Assembly: GCF_029168945.1 (NCBI RefSeq)
Contig: NC_083605.1
Span: forward strand, 32,129,280 to 32,193,279
Source of the DNA: Cannabis sativa
Lineage: Eukaryota; Streptophyta; Magnoliopsida; Rosales; Cannabaceae
Length of the DNA: 64,000 nucleotides
Reading direction: 5' to 3'
This document shows, one piece after another, positions 36,729 to 48,108 of this stretch. Numbering within the stretch: position 1 is the first letter of the stretch; each line of letters begins with the position of its first letter. The notes below the pieces were generated by a model. That model saw only the letters and a program-made list of their open reading frames with translations. It searched no databases and was not told the DNA's origin. Made by a program: the position numbers and the translations under genes.

Positions 36729-37532
36729 ATTGTTGGGAAAAATGGGATTATGGTTGATCCAAACAAGGTAGAATCAGTGAAGAATTGGCCGAGGCCTGAG
36801 TCTGTGACGGAAGTTCGAAGTTTTCTTGGTTTTGCACGGTACTATCGACGTTTTGTCGAAGGATTCTCTAAAATTTCTATGCCCCTAACCAAATTAACCA
36901 AGAAAAATCAGAGATTTGTGTGGTTGGATAAATGTGAAACAAGTTTCCAGGAGTTAAAGCAACATTTGATAACAGCTCCGGTGTTAGCGTTGCCATTAGA
37001 TCAAGAGAAATTTGTGGTCTACTGTGATGCATCCACACAGGGTCTGGGATGTGTTCTGATGCAAGCTGACAGAGTCATAGCCTATGCCTCTCGTCAACTG
37101 AAAGATTATGAGCAGCGCTATCCAACTCATGACTTAGAGCTTGCTGCTGTGCTTTTTGCTTTAAAGATATGGCGACATTCTCTTTACGGTGAGAAGTGCG
37201 AGATTTATACTGATCATAAGAGTCTCAAGTACTTTTTCACCCAGAAGGATTTGAACATGAGGCAGAGAAGATGGCTGGAATTGGTTAAGGACTACGACTG
37301 TGAAATTTTATATCACCCCGGGAAGGCCAATGTTGTGGCCGATGCTTTGAGTAGAAAGGGTCCCGGGCAAGTTTGTACTACAGTTCTGATAGCTCCTCAA
37401 CTAGCCTCTGAAATGGTTAGCGCAGGGATTGAATTCGTAGTTGGAAAGTTACATAATTTAACACTCCAGTCTGATTTGTTGGAGAGAATCAGGAGGGCAC
37501 AACTGGAAGATCCCGAGCTAGTTAAGGTTTGA
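36729..37532 (+). pseudogene. Tekay-like RNase H
   Basis: Open from 36750. It starts with the connection block [20 protein letters not shown] and [12 protein letters not shown], then RNase [38 protein letters not shown] and [20 protein letters not shown], with acidic residues in place. It closes with [15 protein letters not shown]. The terminating TGA at 37530 stands where CGA (Arg) would fit, followed in frame by integrase. Confidence 0.96.
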
Positions 37533-38939
37533 GACAAAGTAATGGCTGGTCGACCTAGAGGCTTTTCAATCTTGAACAGTGGAATGTTGTTATACAAAGC
37601 TCGAGATTGTGTTCCTAGGGTTGATGAGCTTAAGAAAGAGATACTTGACGAAGCTCATCCCACACCTTATTCATTGGATCTGGGAACCGCCAAAATGTAT
37701 CAGGATTTGAAACCCTACTTCTGGTGGTATGGGATGAAAAGAGATGTGGTGGACTACGTGTCAAAGTGTTTAACCTGCCAGCAAATAAAGGTTGAACATC
37801 AGAGGCCGGCAGGGTTACTGCAACCTTTGGTCCTTCCTGAGTGGAAGTGGGAGGACATTGCAATGGATTTTGTAACTGGATTACCTAGAACTACGGGAAT
37901 GTATGATTCAGTATGGGTCATAGTGGACAGATTCACAAAATCAGCTCACTTTCTACCAGTGAAAATCACATATTCAGTGGATCAGTACGCTGAATTGTAT
38001 GTGAAGGAGATTGTTCGTCTCCATGGAACCCCTAAATCTATTGTGTCAGATAGGGATCCAAAGTTCACATCGAAGTTTTGGGTGAGTCTTCAGAAGGCTA
38101 TGGGTACCAAGTTAAAGTTTAGCACAGCCTTTCACCCTCAGACTGATGGTCAATCAGAAAGAACAATTCAGATACCAGAAGACTTACTGTGAGCCTGTGT
38201 CATGGACTTTGAAGGTTCATGGAGTAAGTACTTTCCTTTAATTGAATTCTCCTACAACAATAGCTACCAGAGTACTATAGGGATGGCTCCCTATGAGATG
38301 TTATATGGTAGAAAATGTCGTTCTCCTATTCATTGGGACGAAACTGGAGAAAGGAAGTACTTAGGTCCAGAGTTGGTGCAGAGGACCAATGAGGCTATTG
38401 ATAAGATTAAGGTTCGGATGCTTGCTTCTCAAAGTAGGCACAAAAGTTATGCTGATCCAAAGCGCAGAGATGTCACATTTCAGGTAGGGGAACATGTTTT
38501 CCTGTGGGTTTCACCAATGAAGGGTATTAGGCGCTTTGGGAAGAAGGGTAAGTTAAGCCCTAGGTTCATTGGGCCATTTCAGATACTCGAGAAGGTCGGG
38601 CAGGTAGCATATCGGCTAGCCTTACCACCAGCATTGTCAGCTGTTCATGACGTATTTCATATTTCTATGTTGAGGAAATACGTGTCAGACCCGACTCATA
38701 TCTTGAGTTATGAAGCCTTTGAACTGCAATCAGACTTATCCTATGAAGAGCAACCTGTACAAATTCTGGATAGAAAAGAAAAAGTTCTTCGGAACAAGGT
38801 TATTGCTCTGGTTAAGGTACTCTGGAGGAACAACAAGGTGGAGGAAGCCACCTGGGAGTTGGAGTCTGATATGAATATTCAACATCCAGAGCTATTCAAG
38901 TTAGATTTCGAGGACGAAATCCTTTTAACGGGGGGATAA
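37533..38939 (+). pseudogene. Tekay-like integrase with chromodomain-like end
   Basis: Same frame as RNase H, split only by a TGA at about 38190. Zinc-binding part: DEAHPTPYSLDLGTAKMY and CLTCQQIK; the second His of the HHCC motif reads Asp. Catalytic core: WEDIAMDFVTGLPRT (D), IVSDRDPKFTSKFW (D), HPQTDGQSERTIQ (E). After a GPF-type block (LSPRFIGPFQILEKVGQVAY) the C-terminus reads EQPVQILDRKEKVLRNKVIA and VLWRNNKVEEATWELESDM, the chromodomain of Tekay elements, which in the family steers insertion to heterochromatin. Confidence 0.96.
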
Positions 38940-38940
38940 T
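38926..38940 (+). promoter_or_regulatory. Tekay-like polypurine tract
   Basis: aacggggggataat directly ahead of the 3' LTR; it also encodes the last residues of pol. Confidence 0.8.
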
Positions 38941-40977
38941 TGTAATGACCGCTTTAGTAATTGGATTAGTAAGGGCAATTAGCACTAATTTTTATTATTT
39001 TATTATTATTTATGAATTTATTTAATTGTGGACCCCAATATTTAGAAATAAATATTAGAGTTATAATTTCTCAATTTTGGAGATTTTATTAAACTCTAGG
39101 GGTATTATTTAGCTTATATGTGAAATATGCAATTTTTGTAATTTTTTGCTCGGCGACAACGGAAAATGTGATGGATGGCTAGATTGATCACATGGGTAAG
39201 TTTAGAACCTTATTTCTTAGTGAGAAATAATTTAGATAAAATAAATTATCGGGATTGAACGGGGTTATGGAATTTGACAATTTTACCCCTAGCTTTTGAA
39301 AAACCTTAGTTTTGGGTTAAAGGGCCTTTTTGTTTTTGGTTAAATGATGGAATAGGTGGCTGCCCTAGCTTGGTGACACCTTGCACCCTTTTTCTCAGCC
39401 AATAATAGATTAAGTAAATCACTTTACTTAGTCAAGAAAAAGAAAAAGGAATTAGAGGAAAATACCGAAATTGAAGGAGAAGCTCTTTCTTCTCTTTCTC
39501 TCTCTCTCTTCGAAGCCAGCAAGAACAAGGGGAAAGGGCTGTTGATTTTTGAGTTTTCAGCAAGGAATTCAAGAAGTCTTTGAACGTAAGGTAAGCTCTA
39601 ATGAACCCTTCTTTAGTTTTCAAGTTTTAAGTTTAGGTTGAGTATGTGAAATTGAGTTTCAGGGGCTATTAGGTTTGCTTAGGCTTAGGGTTCGAATTTG
39701 AGAGGTTATTTATGTTGATTTTAGTCCCTAGCAGTTGGTTTTGTTGATTGGTTTGAGTTTTGTGCAACTTTGAACTTTGAGTTAAAAGCTTTGAGCTTTA
39801 ATGGCAACTTGAGATTTATTGGTTTGTTCTGTGAAATTCTGGTTAGAAATTGTTGTTTATGCATTGTATAGGTACCCTGCAAGTTTTAGGAAGGTTTAGG
39901 ATTGAATTGAGTTAAGGGGGTTGGTTTTTGTGTTCCCAGCACAGAACCGGTCGACCGGTTGGTGTTCCAGAAATGGACTTCCGGTTGGGACTGGTCTACC
40001 GGTTCGGGGAATTTTTGGAATCCTAGTTTTTCCCAATTTTGAGATATTTAGGGTATTGCTATGTGGTTTATCGATAGGGGAACTTTTAGTTTCAAGTTTA
40101 AGTCCCCGGAAAGTGATTTAGCGAGTCACTCATCTGTGTTACAATTAATGTGATTAGGGCATCCATCTAGCACAAGCATTTCCGTTCAGGTCGGCCAGCA
40201 CACTTGAATTCGGAAAACAGGTAAGAACTATATATAATGTATGATATGAATATCTGAGTGTATGTATATGTTAAGTGTATATGCATGCTTAAAATATTAT
40301 TTGCACTATCAACACATACGGTTATGGTATAGAGTGCATTGGTATAGTGGATGTTATCTGAGAGTACCGTGATACCAGCATAAGTACGGTGAGGTACTGG
40401 GAGTGCGTGGCATATCACTCAAGGGTACTCAGGGTATGAACAAACCCTACCAACACTCGTACATCGAGGTACGTAGTGCATGTGGTACAGTGGCTATACC
40501 CTAGTATGGAACGTTCGTACTCATTTGTTAAGTCTTGTAAATCGGTGTATGGGCGCCTAAGTACAAGTCGGAAATTATATGATATGTTGTATGCTTTTCT
40601 TACTGAGTCTGTTGACTCACAGTTCTACTTTCATGTGTAGGTAAAGGAAAGGCAAAGGCTAAACAGGAGTGAACCTGAGCTCGGATGAGTTTGTACATGT
40701 TGAAGCGGCGTGACCTGGAGTGTTCGGTCTCGGGACATCTGGGGATTGTATTTTGTTAGTCGCCGTGCGACCTGAAAAATATGTATTTTGGATTATTAAC
40801 TTTTAAAAGTTTGAAAATGGGATCCCAACATTTGTAAATATATTATTATATTATCAAGTTTAATAATTAGTATAAAAGTTTAAATTTCACATATTTTTCG
40901 AGAAAATTCTTTGGTTAGGAAAGATTGCACAGTAATTGAAAAAGCACTGTAACATGCCTTAGTATTAGGGCGCTACA
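38941..40977 (+). repeat. Tekay-like element 3' LTR
   Basis: 2,037 bp, tgtaatgaccgctttagtaa ... gggcgctaca, followed by TSD gaatg. Shorter than the 5' LTR mainly by the CT run and a ~32-bp deletion between cggtcgaccggtt direct repeats near 39950. Confidence 0.96.
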
Positions 40978-41288
40978 GAATGACAGAATGCAAGATAATC
41001 ATAACCCAGAAAGATAAACAATAAAAAAAGGGGATGAGACACTTAGTGTATGAAGTCGAGTATTCGGGTGTTTGAAAATTCTACAAATGGAGACGTGATG
41101 AATGGCGTGATGAGTTTTTTGAACACCTGAAGTCGAAGAGCAAATCTGCAGGAAGAATGTCAAAGATAAAGAGGGCATGCACGGTTTTAGTAGGCTTGGA
41201 TGAAATTTTTTCAGAAAGTTTAAGTTTTTGAAAAGACGAAAATGGTTAAAAATAAGTTCTTTACCATTTTATACTTTGAATTTAATAA
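40978..41288. other. Flank of the Tekay-like element, no gene identified
   Basis: Before the Tekay insertion this stretch was continuous with 15764 and below. On the minus strand it would lie upstream of the transposon-derived gene fragment at 14466-15640 and might hold its 5' exons, but I see no convincing frame. Confidence 0.4.
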
Positions 41289-41654
41289 GAGTCCAGCATA
41301 AATACTTATGTTTAACTTCTAGTTGTAAATAAATATCTAAGTTTAATTTTTGGCAGTAATAATACCTAAGTTAAATTTTTGGAACTCTGTAGGTACTTAA
41401 CCACTAAATATTATGTCATTATCCACGTGTCATTTTCTTATTGGTTTATTTAAATTAATTATTTTTAAAAAATATAAATTTAATGACTTGGACCAATTAG
41501 AAATAGCCACGTGGCAATTTACTTAACAATTAACAATCAAGTACCTACAAAAGTTTTAGAATTATAACTTAGGTATTATTACCGCCAAAAATTAAACTTA
41601 ACTATTTATTTACAACTAGAAGTTAAACTTAGGTATTTATGCCGCAAATTACTC
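41289..41654. mobile_element. 366-bp MULE-type MITE
   Basis: Perfect 9-bp TSD atttaataa (41280-41288 and 41655-41663). Inverted arms of about 150 bp: left gagtccagcataaatactta..., right (inverted) gagtaatttgcggcataaat.... Both continue with gtttaacttctagttgtaaa and a ccacgtggc-type word near the inner ends. No coding capacity. Confidence 0.94.
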
Positions 41655-42288
41655 ATTTAATAACCGTCAGATCAAAATGCAAAAGATCCAATGGATAGAA
41701 ATGAAAGAGAAGTGGAAAGGATGGCTCATTAATGTTAATGATGTCCCTCGAAACCACAAAACTGCCAAAATCAATGGCATGCATATTTTCAAAATGGATT
41801 ATGACAAAAATACCCTTAGTAATTATTTAAAAAGCACCTTTTATTAAAAATGGACTTCTTCAGGGACAATTGTTATACCCGAAATTTGGCTGGTACTTCA
41901 GAAGGTGGCACGTGTCAATCTTAGAGAATATGAACTAGCAAATATAATGGCAATTATATTAAATGGAATAACTAATTTAATACAGAGTCAATAGGGTATA
42001 TTTTTGTTATAACTCGCAGACCGCACAGTCTTTACCGAGACAAGAATGTACGAACTATTGACTCACGAGAAACCATTTCACGTCAGAGGACATAATCGCA
42101 AGGATGACATCGATAATACATAACGAGACATCTATCTTGCAATATGTAGCGAGATGTTGACAAGGCTAATTAGTTGTTAGAACACTTAGCGTATACCATA
42201 CATTATATTAAGTGTAATAGCTTGAAGGACATAGATAACGCATAGTGAGACACCCATCTCGCTATGTACATGAAGGCATACTCCTGTT
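41655..42288. other. Unclassified DNA with LTR-like and small inverted sequences
   Basis: tgttatacccgaaatttggc at about 41871 looks like an LTR start, but no partner LTR or coding region follows. At 42090-42270 the words cgagacatctatcttgc, tagcgagatg and a near-palindrome catagtgagac...ctcgctatg recur, and similar words (agcgagatgcctcagcgagg) follow the ribosomal protein fragment. This may be the edge of an element that captured it. Confidence 0.35.
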
Positions 42289-42432
42289 AAGCTCCAGCTC
42301 GCTGCCAGACTTATTGTTGCCATTAAGAATCCCAAGGACATTATTGTCCAGTCTGCAAGGCCTTATGATCAAAGAGTAGTTCTTAAATTTGCCCAGTACA
42401 ATGGTGCTCATGCTATTGCTGGAAAACTTATG
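42289..42432 (+). pseudogene. Fragment of 40S ribosomal protein SA (uS2) gene
   Basis: The plus-strand frame reads [20 protein letters not shown], then [19 protein letters not shown] and AHAIAGK. This is the highly conserved N-terminal third of eukaryotic ribosomal protein SA, a small-subunit protein at the head of the 40S, about 47 codons only. Upstream a TGA closes the frame; downstream the frame stays open to TGA at about 42498 but similarity ends after AGK. A few replacements at conserved positions indicate a decaying copy. The rest of the gene is not in the window. Identification is from recall of the family and is strong given the continuous match. Confidence 0.88.
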
Positions 42433-42763
42433 GATAAATCAAGTTGTTCATGCACCAAGCGAGATGCCTCAGCGAGGTACGTTTTGCAGCGTGTTTGAGT
42501 CCACTTTAGCATTGACCCTTTAAAAGCAGTTTAAATCACAACTGTGTGATTTTTAAATAATAACTGAATTTATTTACGTGGAGCATAATTATAGCCCATA
42601 ATTTCAGGAAAATATCGTCTTGGGATTCAAATTGAAATGTAATTAACTGCCAACCTATGTTATTATGAATAAGGGCAGAATGTACGGAAAAAAAAAAAGT
42701 AAAAAGATCTTTGAGAGAAAAAAGAATACACTGATTATAAAGAATCCTAGTTCTCTGTATCAG
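42433..42763. other. Spacer, nothing recognised
   Basis: About 330 bp, A+T-rich, no coding similarity seen; ends where homology to Harbinger copy 1 begins. Confidence 0.5.
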
Positions 42764-43135
42764 AAAACTCACTAAAAATACTTTAAGAACCTACTCAAAA
42801 ATAGCACTACTAAAGTCCTAACAGTGCTAGACACTATTGGTATGCCTCTTAACATTTCTCCTTTTCAAAAATATAACTAATGATCATAAATGCTATTAAA
42901 GGTAGCATTGGTACCTAATATCTTCTTACATGTCAATATCGTTATTGGTATAATTAAATATCGTGTTTCATATAATTATCAATTATAATAACTTTACACA
43001 TTATAAGATAACACATCTAAAAAGTATTATGCAATACTAATATCAAATAAAACTAATTGGTGGATCAAAATCAAACTACCGTAGCGATTGACTTGTTGAC
43101 CATAAAAATGGGAGCAAGTGTATTGATCAAAAAGG

Positions 43136-43345
43136 ATGGACCAAATTAACAAGTTGAGCTTCACATGGCCTGCCTCTTTGACAATAAAGCCATACTATCG
43201 AAGCCAACCACTTATAGATATGCCATTGATGATTGATCATATTAACAATAGTCCAGTCAACATTGACTCATCTCTTGTGGCCTTGTTAATGGACATGTTA
43301 AAGAATAAGAGAGACGCACTTACTAGCTCTTGGTATTATGGATGA
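43136..43345 (+). CDS. Hypothetical 69-aa ORF in the duplicated segment (copy 2)
   Basis: Identical in protein sequence to the ORF at 2178-2387. No recognised domain. It lies about 200 bp left of MULE3 and points opposite to the Harbinger genes. Probably non-coding. Confidence 0.25.
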   Translation: MDQINKLSFTWPASLTIKPYYRSQPLIDMPLMIDHINNSPVNIDSSLVALLMDMLKNKRDALTSSWYYG

Positions 43346-43563
43346 TTCAAAATTATAATAATGACTTAAAAAAGAAAAGTATAAGTCAATGTTGAGTCTT
43401 CCCCCTGGTAGCTCCATATCAAGTGTATTGTCCTGTTTGGTTGAGTTTTTAGTTTTTAAAATTGTGTTCTCAAAAGTAAAGTATGAATATAAAATAGTTT
43501 TTTTGTCAAATAGTATTTAGCACAAATTTTTTAAAACTATTTTTACTAAAAAAATTAATATTT

Positions 43564-45080
43564 GGGATAATTGCGGCAAAAGTCCCCAAACAGTTAGGGT
43601 TGCTGCAAATTAGTCCCCAACCTCAAAAATTGGCGGTAATAGTCTCTAAGATCACCATTTTTGTTAGTCTGTTAGTACCTAAATTAAATAGTCTGTTAAT
43701 TGCTATAACAATTACCACGTGTCAAAGCATTATTGGTATACTTAATAAATATTATTAAAAATTTAAATAATTAGAAATTATATAAAAAAAATAAAAACTA
43801 TAAAATTTATTTATTTTCTTTTTCTTTTATTAAAATTAAAAAAAAAACCATTATCTAAGAAAATAAAACAAAATCCTATAATTTATCCCCAAATCCCACC
43901 CACCTCGATTCTTTTCTTCTTGTTCTTCAAAGAATTTATCAATGTTACAGTAAAAAAAAACTGATATTCAGATCTAAATCATCACCCACAAATCTCTCAC
44001 AAACTCACCATCATGATGATGGCATCAAAACCATTGCTCCGATGGACTGTAATGGTTAAAAGGTTGAATCTCCTGTTGCACTCCAAGCTTTTAATAATGT
44101 CAAATTTTGTTTTCTTCTTTTCTTACTATGTATCACTGCCTCACATGTCCGATGGCATTCTGGTTACAGAATGATACCAACTAGAGTACTTGCAATGTTG
44201 TTATTTGTAGAGGTTGGTTGTCGATGACTGAAACCAACTCCAAATCCAACAATGGGTCCCTTCGATTTCGCAAGGTGGTTAGGCTCTGCTCATCGACTAC
44301 AAAAACCAACCCAGAACCGGTTCATTGGTCTTCAAATCTCGACCTCCGGCGAAAAGCTCTGGAACGATATCGGCGTGGTCCCGATCTCAAATCTGAGCAT
44401 GGTGTGGGTGAGGATATTTTTTGTTCTTGTTGTGGAAAAATTGTAGGAGAAGAAATAAAATGGGGGTGAGGCTTGGCATGGGGACGATGTTGTGATCTTG
44501 GGGTAGTCTAGCTCGAACAGATCTGAGAAAAGTGGAGCTCGAAGTGTGGTGATGATGGTTGAGCTGGGTTGAAGAGAAATGAAGAAGATGAACAAGAAAA
44601 GAGGTTGGCTAGGTTCATGAAGAAGAAGACGAAGGGGATAGAGAAAAGGAAGGGTCGGCTATGGAGGTTTTTGGGGACGACGGTTGGAGCTTCAGACCAT
44701 GCCTATGGAGGTTTTGGCAGAATGAAGAAGACGAAGGGGAAAGAGAAAAGTAATGGTCGATTTTGTGAAAAAATAAAAATTAATTAATTAATTAATTAAT
44801 TAATTTTAAAAGAATTTATTTGTTTTTTTTTTCAAAAAAAAAATAAATTTATGATATTAAAATATTTGTTTTTAGTTTTTTAGTTTATTTTAAAATTATT
44901 ATTTGGACCAATCAATTATTGACACGTGACATTTGATTTGGGTTGAGCGGATCCGTTAGAAAGAGGGACTAACAGACTAACTAAAATGGGGACCTTAGGG
45001 ATTATTACCGCCAATTTTTGAGGTTGGGGACTTATTTGCATCAACCCTAATTTTTTGGGGACTTTTGCCGCAATTATCCC
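43564..45080. mobile_element. MULE3: 1,517-bp Mutator-like element, possible gene carrier
   Basis: Perfect 9-bp TSD ttaatattt (43555-43563 and 45081-45089); copy 1 at about 2605-2625 shows the unoccupied site. Inverted arms of about 125 bp: gggataattgcggcaaaagt at both ends, with gtccccaacctcaaaaattg in both. The interior 43880-44770 is richer in G+C than the arms and looks genic, with overlapping short plus-strand ORFs near 44218-44469, but I recognise no gene. There is a (TTAA)n run at about 44778-44803. Confidence 0.95.
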
Positions 45081-45089
45081 TTAATATTT

Positions 45090-45809
45090 TAACACCATAC
45101 CATTACATGAACCCATTCGGGTCCGGGTTCGGGTGTAGTTTCGGGTCTAGAATCCGAGTATGTGAGTAAAAATTTAAAATGTAAAATTTTTTCTGTTTTT
45201 TTTTTTTAAATTGTGTTCTCAGAAAATAAAAATAAGCTTTTGTAGTTTTTAAAAAAGTAAAGTTGTTTGAGTGATGTTTTTTAAAACAGTTTTTCAAATA
45301 AATGGAAAGAAAAAAAAACAAAAATCATATTTGAATGATGTAAAGTAATTTGTTTTTTGAAATTAATTTTTTTAATTTTAATTTTATTAGGCTTTGTTTT
45401 CTAGTTTCTTTTTTAAAAAATAGCATTCTAAAAAATTTATTTATGGTTAAATTTTATATAACTAAAGGAATAAATATCTCCTTACACAAAAAAATGAACA
45501 TTTGGATAGTGTTTTTTTTTTTTTACAAAAAATGATATCTAATCTAAAATTGTCATGAAGTACAATGTTTCTAAAACAATACTTTTAATTCTAAAATTAT
45601 TCTCCCATATTGAAATATAGTAATTCATGTTTCTATAAGCAATCCACATAGCTTGAGCAGTGCGATCCCGACAACGTGCCATTACTACAGCAAATTAATT
45701 AAATAAATTCACTTCAGTTCTTGATACACTGGTGCTAACTCCTTCTGTGTTGTCTTCTCCTCAAATTCTTTTCTTCCAATTCTCTAAACATACAATCATG
45801 ATGTGTTCG
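45090..45809. other. Harbinger copy 2 region downstream of transposase
   Basis: A+T-rich, aligned with copy 1 (2626-2737 joined to 13128-13740). Near 45195-45230 it preserves the site that MULE1 entered in copy 1. Short ORFs here differ between copies and are not supported. Confidence 0.65.
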
Positions 45810-46390
45810 TTAACGAATAAAATTATGAACAGCACAACAAGCAATAACTATCATAGTTTGTCGACTCAATTTGTAATGTGGCATCTTCTTCATTATAGGA
45901 AAACGTACTGTCAACTCACTAAAACGTCGCTCAATTAAATTTCTTAGTGAATAATGCCTATAGTTGAACAGTTCATTCTTACCACATGGTCGATTACCTC
46001 TATTATTATATTCTTGCAAGTGATATCTTTCGCCACGATATGATTGAAGAAAACGTTTTGTACATGAGAATCCAAAATCCATAACATAATATTCACCTAA
46101 TATGCCAAAAATAATAATTAGTATATGTATCATCACATAATATAAAAAAAATAATATTAAGCTTTCAAAACTTTCTTTGGACAATGAAAACTTATATTCA
46201 GTTTTTGTAATTTTATCTATAAATACCATGGAATCATTTGCAGTACCTTCCCAACTGGCAGATACAAAAATAAAAAATATGTAAAAATTAGAAGCACATA
46301 AGACATTTTGTGTTACTACACCTTTCCGATCTATGTAGCATGACTTGCTTATCCTTAGGTACACATGCATTCACATGTGTTCCATTAATT
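45810..46390 (-). pseudogene. PIF/Harbinger transposase core, copy 2
   Basis: A 186-residue minus-strand frame: KSCYIDRKGVVTQNVLCASN, ASWEGTANDSMVFIDKITK, GFSCTKRFLQSYRGERYHLQ, then KNELFNYRHYSLRNLIERRF and MIVIACCAVHNFIR, i.e. the DDE_Tnp_4 nuclease of HARBI1-like transposases, which cuts and joins DNA in the parent family. The GTHV-type segment with the first Asp is just upstream near 46360-46400 in another frame. About 40 residues between the WEGTAND block and the GFSC block look replaced by unrelated sequence (FFLYYVMIHILIIIFG), so the domain is damaged. Confidence 0.9.
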
Positions 46391-46754
46391 GCACTAATAC
46401 AGTTCTCACAACACAAAATCATTTACTACTGATAAATGTTTATACCCAAATTATATAAGATAATGTGAAGATATATTATGATGAATTTAGTTAATTACCT
46501 AGAACCATGGATTATATTTTGAAGAATTAATAATATGTGAAGGAAGAGGAATTTGAGTTGGGCAAATGATATCCTTTTCTAATTTACATAGTTCCTTTAA
46601 TGTTGAATTTAAGTGCCTATCAATAGTTTCAAGTGAATGTTAAAATCAGGTAGTTATAAATCTCATGTTCATATTTTACCCAAAGATTACAAGAATGATA
46701 TAGTCATTGCCTCTTCAACTTCAATCTCTCTCGCGACTCCTTAATGTACTGTTT

Positions 46755-47039
46755 CTATTTTAGAAATGTACACAACTCAGTAAACTCATTTTTATCTGTC
46801 CGCAATAATTCATAACATGTTCTCTCGTGACCGTCTAATAGCTCTTTCACAAAATCGTTACCACTTAACACAGATGCTCTTTGAAGTTCTTTTTCATTAA
46901 ATGTCTTATTGTAATCATTTAAAAAGTATAACATTAAGATACCTATGAATTCACCGAAATCGCTTTCTAAAGAAGAAGATGAGCTAGAGTCATCCATTTC
47001 ATTAGTCATGTATAAATTATATTGACATACATAATTCAC
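46755..47039 (-). pseudogene. PIF/Harbinger transposase N-terminal part, copy 2
   Basis: 94-residue frame with an acidic Ser-rich start (DDSSSSSSLESDFGEF), then ERTCYELLRTDKNEFTELCTF, the N-terminal block seen in plant Harbinger transposases (R...C.E..RM....F..LC..L). It ends 365 bp before the core. The intervening DNA (46391-46754) has stops in all frames I read, so the gene is broken or spliced. Confidence 0.72.
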
Positions 47040-47169
47040 TTAGAAAAACGAGGAAAAAATTATATACGATGTTTATAACAAATCTTTACTAAATTATCTT
47101 AGTATAACATATTATAATAATGTCAATGACACATAAAAGTAGAACTCAACACCATTATCAAATATCCTA

Positions 47170-48108
47170 ACATGAATTATTAAACTAATTTATCTAGCCA
47201 AGCTCTCCTTTTAAGAGTAGACATATTAATAAATGTCTCTCTCCAAACAAAATTCTACAACTTTCATGTAGGCATCATCACTTACTCCTTCCATTCCTTA
47301 AGTACTTGCATACATTTTGTGACTAAAAACTCATCATCTCTACTTCTCCCTTCAATTGCATCATTATTTTTTTCAGCTTTGGTTAAAGTTGTCTCAACTC
47401 TTATTTTAACTACTTGTTTCCAAGCGGCAATTCAACATTCTTTGTTCTGATTTTTATCTTTTAGCTTTTTCCTCTGTACTTGTTATAGAAGTTTTTGTTT
47501 AGCTTCTAAAAAATCCATCAACAAGTTGAGTGCCCATACAGCTAGCGCTATCGTCAATGTCATTTAGGCCTATGCGCTCAGATTGATTTTTAATTTCTTT
47601 TTCATCATCGGTGTTTGGTGGACCTAAAGCTGCAAACTATTGGAATTTACCACTAGCAGTAGACTTACTAAAAATTAGTTCCAACAATAATGATCACATC
47701 CTTTCTTGCGATAAGAGTGCCACCTTTGAGTGTGCCTATAATAAAAAAGAGAACTATTTTTATCAACTTCTTTTAAGACTAATTTTCTAAAAAAAATTTG
47801 ACTAAATTAATTCTTACCCTCATATAATTCTCCCATATTTACTCTGGAGCACCCACAGTATGTGTTGCACCATTCCATCCAAATTCAGTTTATTTTCGTA
47901 GCTCATTAAACTTGCGATACTTAGTAAGTAACCTATTGAACTTTTTCTTAACTTGATTCATTGAGTAATTTCGCTTACTTTTGCGTTGCAAGTCCTCAAG
48001 AATTTGATTCCATAAATTTGAGCTAAATTGACCATTTTTCATATTTCTTTTGTTCACTTCATCAACCTTCATATCTATAAAAATCTTTATAGTTGGTCCA
48101 CATAACAA
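47170..48108 (-). pseudogene. PIF/Harbinger ORF1, Myb/SANT-like protein, copy 2
   Basis: The minus-strand frame at 48108-47890 reads MKNGQFSSNLWNQILEDLQR and MNQVKKKFNRLLTKYRKFNE, the trihelix-like Myb/SANT domain that binds element ends and partners the transposase. It continues, across stops, with GWNGATHTVGAPE at about 47870, an acidic linker near 47580, and SDDAYMKVVEFCLERDIY near 47265, matching the usual end of such ORF1 proteins. Several stops and a poly-A-rich gap mark it as dead. Confidence 0.75.

Noticed and set aside
42000..42090. Possible Helitron end near the ribosomal protein fragment
   Set aside because: No TC...CTRR end or 3' hairpin convincingly placed; left as unclassified.
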